Source of the DNA: Sulfuricurvum sp.
Lineage (GTDB): Bacteria; Campylobacterota; Campylobacteria; Campylobacterales; Sulfurimonadaceae
Direction of reading: 5' to 3'
DNA length: 64,000 bases
Assembly (NCBI GenBank): GCA_028718525.1
Contig: JAQULP010000001.1
Span: forward strand, 65,406 to 129,405
The position numbers and the translations under genes were made by a program. A model generated the notes under the pieces. It was not told the DNA's origin, did not search any database, and was given only the letters and a program-made list of their open reading frames with translations. Shown here in pieces: positions 25,919 to 34,041 of this stretch. Position 1 is the first letter of the stretch; each line of letters begins with the position of its first letter.

Positions 25919-27061
25919 ATGGGTAAGCATTTATTAATTTTATTTGGGATTGGCGTTTTTCTATCAGGGTGTGCAAACTTAAATTCAATTGCTCGTGATT
26001 TTAATATTAACGAAGGACAGGGAAAATTAATTGATGCCAAACAAAGAGCAATAATTGTGCATCAAAGACCCGAAACAAACCAAACTGTCGTATGTGCTGA
26101 ACCTAGTCCAGATGCACTGTCGGCTTATGCAATGCAATTAGCGTTAGAAGGAAATATTCCAAATAATGTAGCCGGCAAAATCGCCACTTCACTGCAAGAG
26201 GGAACTTCATTTACTGGTTTGCGAACCCAAAGTATACAATTACTTAGAGATGGCATGTTCCGAAACTGTGAAGCATACGCTAATGGCGCGATCGATAAAG
26301 ACGAATATGCCACAGAATCTAGAAGATATCAACGAAATATGATTGCATTATTGGCAATTGAACAATTAACGGGAGCCATAAGAGTCCCACCTATTGCAAT
26401 TACGACCGAAGGAAACGTAGAATTAGGTAAATCATTAAATGATCTACAAATGCAATCCGACGCATTACAACAAAAAATAGACGAAATAAAAAAAGAAATT
26501 AGTGATACCGACATTAACGATACAAAAAAAGGTGTACTAGAATCCCAAGTGGCCAATTGGGAGCAAAATAAAAAAGCTATAGACAGTGCAATAGTTAATT
26601 CCAGAGATATTTTAACAAATGGCAAAAGTCAAATTTCTATAAATGAAAAGTCTCTTGATCCAAATCGTAGCGATGCCCATATTCAAGCTGTTGCAGATAC
26701 AGTTTATAGGATTTTCAAAGATCTTAATGGAGCAGATGATTTTGAAGCTTTATGTCTTACATATTTAATAAATTATGAAAACACTGGCAAAATGAAATCA
26801 TCAAACATAGCTAAAGTTTGTGAACAACGCTTGGAAATTAAAAACAAATATTTTGAAGCTTCTATCAATGTCAATAAGAACATAGTAGATGTAAGTAACC
26901 ATTATCTATCTTCAAGCCAAGCACAACAAACAAAGGCTGGTATTTCACAAGCTTTAAAAAATTTAAATGATGCTGGATCAAACTTGTTAAATTTACAGGG
27001 CTTAAAAGCTGCAAAAGATATGGGTGTGGCAAAGGCTAGAAATATTTTAAATGATCAATAA
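25919..27061 (+). CDS. Lipoprotein of unknown function
   Basis: 380 residues from the ATG preceded by AAAAGG. The signal peptide ends in a lipobox LSGC (Cys18), so the protein is expected to be membrane-anchored outside the cytoplasm. VVCAEPSPDALSAYA and FTGLRTQSIQLLRDGMFRNCEAYANGAI are highly characteristic stretches that I recall from a widespread family of uncharacterised lipoproteins. Residues about 180-250 are predicted coiled coil (LQMQSDALQQKIDEIKKEI). It may protect or modify the cell envelope, but this is not established. It overlaps a 66-residue frame. Confidence 0.7.
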   Translation: MGKHLLILFGIGVFLSGCANLNSIARDFNINEGQGKLIDAKQRAIIVHQRPETNQTVVCAEPSPDALSAYAMQLALEGNIPNNVAGKIATSLQEGTSFTGLRTQSIQLLRDGMFRNCEAYANGAIDKDEYATESRRYQRNMIALLAIEQLTGAIRVPPIAITTEGNVELGKSLNDLQMQSDALQQKIDEIKKEISDTDINDTKKGVLESQVANWEQNKKAIDSAIVNSRDILTNGKSQISINEKSLDPNRSDAHIQAVADTVYRIFKDLNGADDFEALCLTYLINYENTGKMKSSNIAKVCEQRLEIKNKYFEASINVNKNIVDVSNHYLSSSQAQQTKAGISQALKNLNDAGSNLLNLQGLKAAKDMGVAKARNILNDQ

Positions 27062-27251
27062 GTTTAAACAGTTTATGGATTATGTTCAAGATATTTACAT
27101 CATGGACATTTATCTGGCTGGCAAACTGGATGAACTCTCTATATTTTTCTTTAATGTCTGGCTTTTCTATGTGTACTTTCTTACAAACGCACATGTATTA
27201 AAGAGTAAAATTGAATTTATCAATGCAATTTATGATCATAAGCTGAGCTGA
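27051..27251 (+). CDS. Possible small membrane protein, 66 residues
   Basis: Starts with an ATG overlapping the end of the lipoprotein gene by 11 bases. One hydrophobic segment (LSIFFFNVWLFYVYFLT) could span the membrane. No homologue recognised and no strong ribosome site, so it may be a chance frame. If real it would be coupled to the lipoprotein. Confidence 0.3.
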   Translation: MINKFKQFMDYVQDIYIMDIYLAGKLDELSIFFFNVWLFYVYFLTNAHVLKSKIEFINAIYDHKLS

Positions 27252-27256
27252 TCAAG

Positions 27257-27325
27257 CTAACAAATAAGAGGCAATCAATCAAAAACCAGCGAGTGGATTT
27301 TTGATTGATCATTTTGAACGTTATG
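27257..27325 (+). repeat. attC-like hairpin 5' of the HNH gene
   Basis: A 12-bp perfect stem, ATCAATCAAAAA (27274-27285) with TTTTTGATTGAT (27298-27309), is bracketed by CTAAC (27257-27261) and CGTTATG (27319-27325), resembling the outer core sites of integron attC recombination sites. A related sequence occurs after the HNH gene at 28132. A simple transcription terminator is the alternative. Confidence 0.4.
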
Positions 27326-27378
27326 TGACCTGAATAATTCATTTTTTAATCCTTAAATTTTTATGGAGTAGTTTATAA

Positions 27379-28134
27379 ATGGCAAAATGTTACTTCCCTG
27401 GATGTGAATCGCACGCAAGTACAAAGGAGCATATACCACCTAAATCATTTTTTCCAGATTCGAAAAAAATAAATTTGATGACGGTTAAATCATGTAAGCT
27501 ACATAATAATGAGAAAACAAAAGATGATATGTATGTACTTGCAAATATTTGCTTAAATAGTATTACTGAGACTGAAAATGATGCATCAAAGGTATTTGAA
27601 TCTAATGTAAAGCCTCAATTAATGCATAACAACGAAGCTCTTTTAAAAAAAGTTTTTCGGAATCCAACAAAGCACGATGAAAAGACTAGTAGATTCGAAA
27701 TTGACATTTCTCGGTTAGATTCATTCTTTGACTGCCTCACACATGGAGTGATTTACAAAAAAGTAAATAAAAAAGTAGTGTTAGAAAATTATAACGTTAG
27801 ACATTTATATATCAATCTTGAAGATATAGACAAAGATGGAAATGTTGATAAAGATAGTATTTTTATGAAAAAATATTGGCAAGAATATCTTGAATCCGTT
27901 GAATTATCAGAAGTTATCGAATTTAAGTATGAGACTCCAAAAGGGTATAGTACAGAAATCTATAGCGTGCGTTTTATAGGCGCCGATTTTATAAAATCTT
28001 TGGAATCTGATTCTTTTAACTCTTCTATAACTGTTGTACATAAATTTTTTGGATATTTTGTAGTTGTGTCATTGTTAACTAGGATTGTATCTTTTGCTAA
28101 TACCCCTATTCATATAGCACCGAAAAATACATAA
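27379..28134 (+). CDS. HNH-type nuclease-like protein
   Basis: 251 residues. The N-terminal 50 residues form an HNH-like zinc motif: CYFPGCES, then STKEHIPPKSFF, then SCKLHNNEKTKDD, with two cysteine ligands and the EH and HN catalytic pieces in order. The remainder shows no named domain. Such proteins are restriction-like or single-gene defence candidates. GGAG precedes the ATG by about 12 bases. The stop codon is built into an attC-like repeat (TAACAAAA), as is usual for integron gene cassettes. Function as a nuclease is inferred. Confidence 0.65.
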   Translation: MAKCYFPGCESHASTKEHIPPKSFFPDSKKINLMTVKSCKLHNNEKTKDDMYVLANICLNSITETENDASKVFESNVKPQLMHNNEALLKKVFRNPTKHDEKTSRFEIDISRLDSFFDCLTHGVIYKKVNKKVVLENYNVRHLYINLEDIDKDGNVDKDSIFMKKYWQEYLESVELSEVIEFKYETPKGYSTEIYSVRFIGADFIKSLESDSFNSSITVVHKFFGYFVVVSLLTRIVSFANTPIHIAPKNT

Positions 28135-28185
28135 CAAAATAATGGAGACCAATCAAAAAGCTATAAACAGTAGGAATAATTGTTA
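28132..28185 (+). repeat. attC-like repeat 3' of the HNH gene
   Basis: The 28 bases at 28132-28159 match 27258-27285 at 21 positions, including TAACAAA at the start and CAATCAAAAA at the same offset of 18. TAACAA and TTGTTA (28180-28185) form the outer arms. It overlaps the HNH stop codon and also lies at the end of the convergent tnsE-like gene, so it may double as a terminator. Confidence 0.4.
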
Positions 28186-28190
28186 CCTTT

Positions 28191-29870
28191 TTATTTTACT
28201 CTCAATATTCTTGCAATCACAAGCTCACACCACCCCTCAATCTCTTCATCATCCACATCTCCTTTTTTATGATCTTTATGATCAAATAGCAATCCATAGC
28301 GATTAAAAACATACTCTTCAAATTTGTTATAAGTTGGTTCATTCCCAATGTAATATTCAACTAAATCTTTCATATCATCTGATGTATAGATTTCTGCTGA
28401 TTCTTGCGCAATAAACATCCATGTAGAAGGTCCCCAAGCCCTATCATGCTCAATTTCAACAATATAAATATCTTTATTGTCGTAATTTAAAAGACCGAAT
28501 AAGAATTTTCTCGACTGATCTTGCTTCCCATATAAAATAGCTTTACTTTTTATACTCTTTCTATTTTTATTGTATATAGCTTTTATTTCAAATGGTCCTA
28601 CTAATTGTTCACCATCGACACCGGCATACGTCAAAAGCCCTTCATAAAACTGGTAAAAATCCTGAAGATTAAAAATTTCGTTTTCTACACTACTCTCTTC
28701 AGGTTCTCCATTTACAACATGAGCTTGACCAAGGTTTTCATCACCATCATTCGAAGCATCTTTTAGAGAATTACCAATTTTCTTATCACTTTTTGTGTAA
28801 ACAATTTCCGCTTCATTGCCCTGGTAAATTGTTTCACTAACGACTTTTACATTGTTCTTATAATATTCGTCATCACTTCGCGTGTACAACGTATAAAGCA
28901 AATAATCATTGGATGGTGTACCTTCATAGATTTTATTATCCCGAGTTGCTTTGACCTTTTTAATCCGCTTTTTCGAATTCTTTTTTATCTTCAATAATTC
29001 TGGTTCAACTGTTTTTGGATCTTGCTTTTCACTGTATTGTTTATAATGCAACTCTTCAAATCCTAAATATGAATTGTCTGAGTGAATATTCAACACTACA
29101 TACTTAGGTAGTCCGCGCTCATCATTTCCGACACATATATACGAAGTGTAAATGTCAAATGAGTTTTTCACGGGGAACTGTGCTTTAATTTGCTGAAACG
29201 GCTTCTTATTGTTTCTTTGTGAAGTGAGGTACTTAAATCTCGACTGAGCATATGTGCTTCCCGCAAAGCGTGCAATAAATGGTATATCTTTTTTATTTGC
29301 TTTCTTTTTTGCATGAAACCTTGCCAATAGTGGTCCATCTTCTTTAGCCTCGGTATTAAAAGACCCTTCATAGTAAAGGTCAGCAAGCACCCCGCGCATC
29401 GCTGCATGTTTAAATGCCGAAGATAGAAAATAGAATCGATTAGCAATAGCATAGCAAGGTATGATCAACATACAATCATCATGTATCTCGACATGTGCAA
29501 ATTGCCGTAAATAGTATTTTTTGACTTCACCATAACTAATCAACTCAACATCATTTTCAGTAAGCACTGTTGAGATTTTTACAAGTGGCTGAGCATAATT
29601 GTCGTTGACATGAAATTCACCTTTAAGCAGACTCTTGTTTTCTCCTACATGTTCACCATTTGTATAGATATGACCTATTTTATACTTGTAACGCATCATT
29701 TCAGGTGCAATCTCATATGAACGAAACTTACCGGTTTTAATATTTTTAAAAATACCCTTGTAATTGTAAGGGGATTCGATCATATTAATATCTGTAACAG
29801 TGATAAATTCTAACGGTTGATTTCTATATTGGTCAAAAAAGACAGGTTTGTGTTGAAGGAGATCAGCCAT
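28191..29870 (-). CDS. Probable divergent TnsE-like transposition protein
   Basis: 559 residues from the ATG at 29870, preceded by a strong GGAGGA seven bases upstream. Its first codon is 59 bases inside the right terminus, reading inward. The length is close to Tn7 TnsE (about 538), and the last 20 residues (EEIEGWCELVIARIL) resemble the C-terminus I recall for Tn7 TnsE (EDMEGWAERVVRE). In Tn7, TnsE directs insertion to replicating conjugative plasmids via the sliding clamp. No nuclease or ATPase motif is visible; a basic KIKKNSKKRIKKVKA stretch lies mid-protein. Unlike Tn7, it is separated from tnsABC by 13 kb of cargo. Similarity is remote. Confidence 0.6.
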   Translation of the reverse strand: MADLLQHKPVFFDQYRNQPLEFITVTDINMIESPYNYKGIFKNIKTGKFRSYEIAPEMMRYKYKIGHIYTNGEHVGENKSLLKGEFHVNDNYAQPLVKISTVLTENDVELISYGEVKKYYLRQFAHVEIHDDCMLIIPCYAIANRFYFLSSAFKHAAMRGVLADLYYEGSFNTEAKEDGPLLARFHAKKKANKKDIPFIARFAGSTYAQSRFKYLTSQRNNKKPFQQIKAQFPVKNSFDIYTSYICVGNDERGLPKYVVLNIHSDNSYLGFEELHYKQYSEKQDPKTVEPELLKIKKNSKKRIKKVKATRDNKIYEGTPSNDYLLYTLYTRSDDEYYKNNVKVVSETIYQGNEAEIVYTKSDKKIGNSLKDASNDGDENLGQAHVVNGEPEESSVENEIFNLQDFYQFYEGLLTYAGVDGEQLVGPFEIKAIYNKNRKSIKSKAILYGKQDQSRKFLFGLLNYDNKDIYIVEIEHDRAWGPSTWMFIAQESAEIYTSDDMKDLVEYYIGNEPTYNKFEEYVFNRYGLLFDHKDHKKGDVDDEEIEGWCELVIARILRVK

Positions 29871-29914
29871 GACTGATTCCTCCATTATCACTAATTAATG
29901 TACATTCTCGTTTT

Positions 29915-29929
29915 TTATTGGAAATGACA
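29915..29929 (-). repeat. Right terminal inverted repeat
   Basis: Reverse complement TGTCATTTCCAATAA, identical to the left end. Further in, AATTAGTGATAATG (reverse complement of 29883-29896) is the counterpart of the left-end internal repeat. Confidence 0.93.
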
Positions 29930-29934
29930 TTCTT
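29930..29934. repeat. Target site duplication, right copy (TTCTT)
   Basis: TTCTT directly outside the right terminus, equal to 6474-6478. Confidence 0.95.
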
Positions 29935-30102
29935 TGAAAGCTCAAAAGTGATGGCGCGTGTATAAGGATTGGGACGACGTGTACCGACAATGGATATTTT
30001 AGGCTGAGTTAGTAAATTAAGGTTCCCGCGGGAATATAGTTTCTCCGGATAACGCTTCATCGAAGAGAGCTCGGGAATTGTCCACGAAATTTCATTATAC
30101 AT
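29930..30102 (-). pseudogene. dprA: DprA, 5' part of the host gene cut by the transposon
   Basis: Encodes the DprA N-terminus MYNEISWTIPELSSMKRYP to RAITFELSK, including KISIVGTRRPNPYTR, the start of the nucleotide-binding fold. Past the insertion point the frame runs 22 codons into the transposon end and stops at 29863, giving a truncated product of about 80 residues. A GTG start at 30114 is also possible, but the ATG matches the carried copy. The 3' portion is at 5870-6478. It lies just downstream of the deacetylase and ilvC, the usual neighbourhood of dprA in this phylum. Confidence 0.95.
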
Positions 30103-30129
30103 AGCATTGCTCACAATTGTAGTTAAAGT

Positions 30130-30176
30130 AGCATACCACTTACTGTAAATATCAAAAAAACTATGTCAAATTGTCA
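30130..30176 (-). promoter_or_regulatory. Promoter of the interrupted host dprA
   Basis: On the minus strand, TGACAATTTGACATA (30176-30162) begins with the stop codon of the upstream deacetylase; TATGCT (30135-30130) is the -10 box, 27 bases before the ATG. The spacing is identical to that of the carried copy. It is expected still to fire and transcribe into the transposon end. Confidence 0.65.
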
Positions 30177-31208
30177 GATTTGTTCTATTCCGATTAACTG
30201 AACTTCACCCAAAAGCTCTTTAGACTCTTTAAGTGCCTGAATCGTATCCGGGCGCGGATGACCGATGGCAATGGCAACCCCATGCCGTTTCGCTTTATCA
30301 ACAGCCTCTTTTATCTGTTTTTTTACATTGTCGACACCATCTTGATGATCCAAGAATACATCTCTTCCGACATAATGGATTCCGAAAGCTTCTGAAACGG
30401 CCGGTACCTTTGATTTTGGTGTGGTTCGGCTATCGACAAACTTCAACCCCTCTTTTTGAAAAACATGAAGAAGGCGTTCCATGGCGGCAGTATCAGAGGT
30501 AAATTTTGATCCGGTATGATTGTTATAATACCGGGCATTTGGAAATTGGCATCGAAGGGCGTTAATACGCTTGGAAATGGTCTCTTCTGAATCCCCTATA
30601 CGCAAAGTAGAAGGTTCTTCCGCATCATAGTCCAGCGCTTCAAGCGGAAGATGCACCATATACGTTTTTTGCTGCTGAGCCAAAATTGCCGAATCACCGT
30701 GTCTTGAACTTGGAGGCAAAAAAGACATGACCAACGGCAATCCGGTCGATTGGATCGCTTTCACGTCACGGGCATACGACACATCGTCAATGATAATGAC
30801 GAGCCTTGCTGCAGATCCTGTAGGGCAGACAGGACGTTCAACAGCCGGTGGCGGAAGCACTTTAGTCCCTTTAGGAGCATATTCATGCTGGGGTTTGACG
30901 ATTTCACTCGGGCGTTCTCGATCAAGCAGTTTTTGCAATTCACGTTGCAGCTGAGCGATTTCACCGTCATAGCTTTTGTCCTTCGCTTTTGACAACGGCT
31001 GATTATATTCATCAATGGAAGCTATCTGTTGAATCTGTTCTGCGAGGTGACGTGTTTTTAATCGTTCCGCATCTAACTCATCTTCGGCTTGATTAAATCC
31101 GATAAAATAGCCGATAAACAAAGCGATAACAAAGAGAATAATTCCGATCAATGATAATCCGAACCATTTTAAAAAAGAGGACTTAGGAGAAAGAGAACGT
31201 TTGCCCAT
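30174..31208 (-). CDS. Divergent polysaccharide deacetylase family protein
   Basis: 344 residues: a membrane anchor near the N-terminus (LSLIGIILFVIALFIGYFIG), a coiled-coil stretch (about 45-100), then a NodB-like barrel with IIIDDVSY, SFLPPSSRHG, HLPLEALDY and NNHTGSKFTSD. This is the YibQ/DUF610 type found near envelope or division genes; the catalytic activity is not established. It sits between ilvC and dprA on the same strand, as in other Campylobacterota, and its stop lies within the dprA promoter region. Confidence 0.85.
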   Translation of the reverse strand: MGKRSLSPKSSFLKWFGLSLIGIILFVIALFIGYFIGFNQAEDELDAERLKTRHLAEQIQQIASIDEYNQPLSKAKDKSYDGEIAQLQRELQKLLDRERPSEIVKPQHEYAPKGTKVLPPPAVERPVCPTGSAARLVIIIDDVSYARDVKAIQSTGLPLVMSFLPPSSRHGDSAILAQQQKTYMVHLPLEALDYDAEEPSTLRIGDSEETISKRINALRCQFPNARYYNNHTGSKFTSDTAAMERLLHVFQKEGLKFVDSRTTPKSKVPAVSEAFGIHYVGRDVFLDHQDGVDNVKKQIKEAVDKAKRHGVAIAIGHPRPDTIQALKESKELLGEVQLIGIEQI

Positions 31209-31233
31209 AAACAGAAAAACCTCTCTTAGATAT

Positions 31234-31256
31234 TTTCAGAGCATCAGGCTCTGAAA
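31234..31256 (-). terminator. Hairpin after ilvC
   Basis: TTTCAGAGC and GCTCTGAAA form a 9-bp stem with a five-base loop, located just after the ilvC stop codon. The following T-run on the minus strand is weak (GGTTTTTC about 15 bases on), so termination may be partial and allow read-through to the deacetylase gene. Confidence 0.5.
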
Positions 31257-31263
31257 GGGGATA

Positions 31264-32307
<1,044 letters not shown>

Positions 32308-32451
32308 TCATAGGCTTAAAATTTGGCGAATTATACCCCACTTTTGCATAAAAAAAGTTTAGTATACACTTAGAATAGTCCGGTAACTTTTCCTTTTAGA
32401 AGTTACGCATCTCTACATGCTACAATTCACCAAAAACAGACGGAGCACTTC

Positions 32452-33093
32452 ATGAAAAAATTCAACCTCTTTAAAGAGATTATCGTCGTACAGCGTAATG
32501 ATTTTCTCCATGCGCTTAATGCTAACCGAAAATTTGCCATCACCTACGAGGGTAAGATTGTTTACGAACCGTTCACTCCGGATCTTATATCCATTTACGA
32601 GGGGAGTATTCCACCGCTCTCTCCACTATCGCCGAGCCTTTCTCGCCCCATAAATGATATTTTAGGAAAAGAGTACCGAATCGTTGAAGATGATGATCGC
32701 ATTCTAATCAAAGCTTCGGGTGCATGGCAGAGCATTATCGGATTGAATCGTATTCGAGCGCTTTATGATGATACGAGTGCAGACGGCATTGACAAATTTT
32801 CCGATAAAGCTCTTGAAGAGATCGGATGGCACGCGACGGAATTCCATATCCCCTACCGGGATATCGTCGAACAGTTCGAAAAAGAGTGTGAGGGGATACT
32901 CCTGTGCATCGAACAAGAGGAGCCTTATCAATTCAGCGGTCTGGGGTTTTTATTTGATCTCAACCAAGCTCGCAATGTCGCCTATAGCTATTGTGCTGAC
33001 ATCATTAAATCAAAACTGGCCAATGACGATGAGTTTTCGACCTTGAGTGACGATGAAGAGGAAGCGGTAACATTTTTCCAAGCTGCTGAGTAA
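32452..33093 (+). CDS. Conserved-looking hypothetical protein, 213 residues
   Basis: A soluble, acidic protein starting MKKFNLFKEIIVVQR; no signal peptide or membrane helix. FAITYEGKIVYEPF and the acidic tail (DDEFSTLSDDEEEAV) are notable, but no family is recognised. It stands alone on the plus strand between ilvC and the polysaccharide locus and ends in a palindromic terminator shared with wzz. GC content and codon use match the core genes. Confidence 0.75.
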   Translation: MKKFNLFKEIIVVQRNDFLHALNANRKFAITYEGKIVYEPFTPDLISIYEGSIPPLSPLSPSLSRPINDILGKEYRIVEDDDRILIKASGAWQSIIGLNRIRALYDDTSADGIDKFSDKALEEIGWHATEFHIPYRDIVEQFEKECEGILLCIEQEEPYQFSGLGFLFDLNQARNVAYSYCADIIKSKLANDDEFSTLSDDEEEAVTFFQAAE

Positions 33094-33105
33094 TTACTCA
33101 GCAGC
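33082..33105. terminator. Perfect 24-bp palindrome carrying both stop codons
   Basis: GCTGCTGAGTAA followed by its exact reverse complement TTACTCAGCAGC. The two TAA stops of the convergent genes meet at its centre. A T-rich tract (CGTTTTCTCTTC) follows on the plus strand, so it should terminate the plus-strand gene; on the minus strand the downstream tract is not T-rich. Confidence 0.8.
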
Positions 33106-34041
33106 CGTTTTCTCTTCTTTTCGAAGAAATTCGAGTAAGAAAATCCCAAAAATTCCGATAATTATCGATGTGACCAAAGCAACAATCACAATCAATCCGC
33201 GTTTCGGACCCTCTTTATCTTTTTCATAAGCTACACTGGGAGCCGTAATCATCTTAACGTTATAGTAATCACTCGCTTGAGCCAATACCTTTTTTTGTAT
33301 CAACGCCGACATTTGCTGTGACAATTGTGTTTTAAGGGCAAGGTCATTGGTTTTTTCGAGTTCTTCATCGTAATATTTAATCTTTTTATCCATATCCGAA
33401 AGTTCGTTATGACGAAGCGCATTGGATGCTTTGCTTAAAAACTCTTCTACCATCACTTTGGCCAAAACTGGATCCGGGTTACTAAAACCGATCGTAATCA
33501 CGGATGTTTTTTTATCCCTACTAATGGAAAGAAGCGGTTTGATCCGTTGATACGTTTTAAAGAGCAACGCCTCTTTTTCATCGTCAGTCAATTCTGCCAA
33601 CGGTTTTTTAAGAGATCTTTTTTGAATGTAATAAAAGGTATCAATTCCCAAAACAAAACGGTAGTTCTTATCTGTATCCGGCGCATTTAGCTTTTCAAAC
33701 AATTTGGTTTGAAGTAAAAAACCTCTCATCCAATGATAATCGTCCAAATAAAGCTGATAAGCACCATCGGGTGTCATTTCGCCACCACCGATATCCACAC
33801 CGGCCATTCCGGCCAACGCACCGAGTCCCCCCATCGATGAGCTGGAAGTTGTCTGCGGGACCAATACGACCTGTGAATGATAAATATTCGGTTTAGAGAG
33901 TACCCACACGATACTTAGAAAAGTAATTATCAGGGTAAAAAAAACCAACTTTCTCTTATACCTACTGATTGTCCGTACTAATTCACGAAGATCAATCTCA
34001 TCTTCCTGCATCTCTTGTGAGTTTGATATGCTCTCTTGCAT
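33094..34041 (-). CDS. wzz: Wzz-type chain length determinant protein
   Basis: 315 residues with a membrane helix at about 33-50 and another at about 283-305 (LIVIVALVTSIIIGIFGIFLLEFL), and a long helical periplasmic domain between them, the usual Wzz plan. No kinase domain is attached. It modulates the length of the polymer made by the Wzy protein. It is the last gene of the minus-strand polysaccharide operon, one base after the wza-like gene. Confidence 0.85.
   Translation of the reverse strand: MQESISNSQEMQEDEIDLRELVRTISRYKRKLVFFTLIITFLSIVWVLSKPNIYHSQVVLVPQTTSSSSMGGLGALAGMAGVDIGGGEMTPDGAYQLYLDDYHWMRGFLLQTKLFEKLNAPDTDKNYRFVLGIDTFYYIQKRSLKKPLAELTDDEKEALLFKTYQRIKPLLSISRDKKTSVITIGFSNPDPVLAKVMVEEFLSKASNALRHNELSDMDKKIKYYDEELEKTNDLALKTQLSQQMSALIQKKVLAQASDYYNVKMITAPSVAYEKDKEGPKRGLIVIVALVTSIIIGIFGIFLLEFLRKEEKTAAE

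Larger units (their letters stand above)
6479..29929. mobile_element. Complete Tn7-like transposon inserted in dprA (23,451 bp)
   Basis: Both termini are visible: a perfect 15-bp inverted repeat starting TGT, flanked by a 5-bp direct duplication. Inside are tnsA, tnsB, tnsC and tniQ in the standard overlapping order, plus a probable tnsE next to the right end. Cargo includes a RADAR-like defence operon, a spare dprA, a nuclease-helicase, a lipoprotein and an HNH protein. The interior is clearly more AT-rich than the flanking core genes, strongly so from 15.3 to 22.1 kb. No cas genes or CRISPR repeats were found, so this is not a CRISPR-associated transposon. Insertion is inside the coding sequence, unlike classic Tn7 at glmS. 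Confidence 0.95.

Noticed and set aside
27257-27325. Rho-independent terminator as the only explanation of the hairpin
   Set aside because: The stem has no following T-run, and a related sequence with matching offsets flanks the other side of the HNH gene. The terminator idea is kept as an alternative.
6479-29929. CRISPR-associated transposon (CAST)
   Set aside because: TnsABC and TniQ are present, but there is no cas gene, no repeat-spacer array and no dprA-matching spacer in the window.
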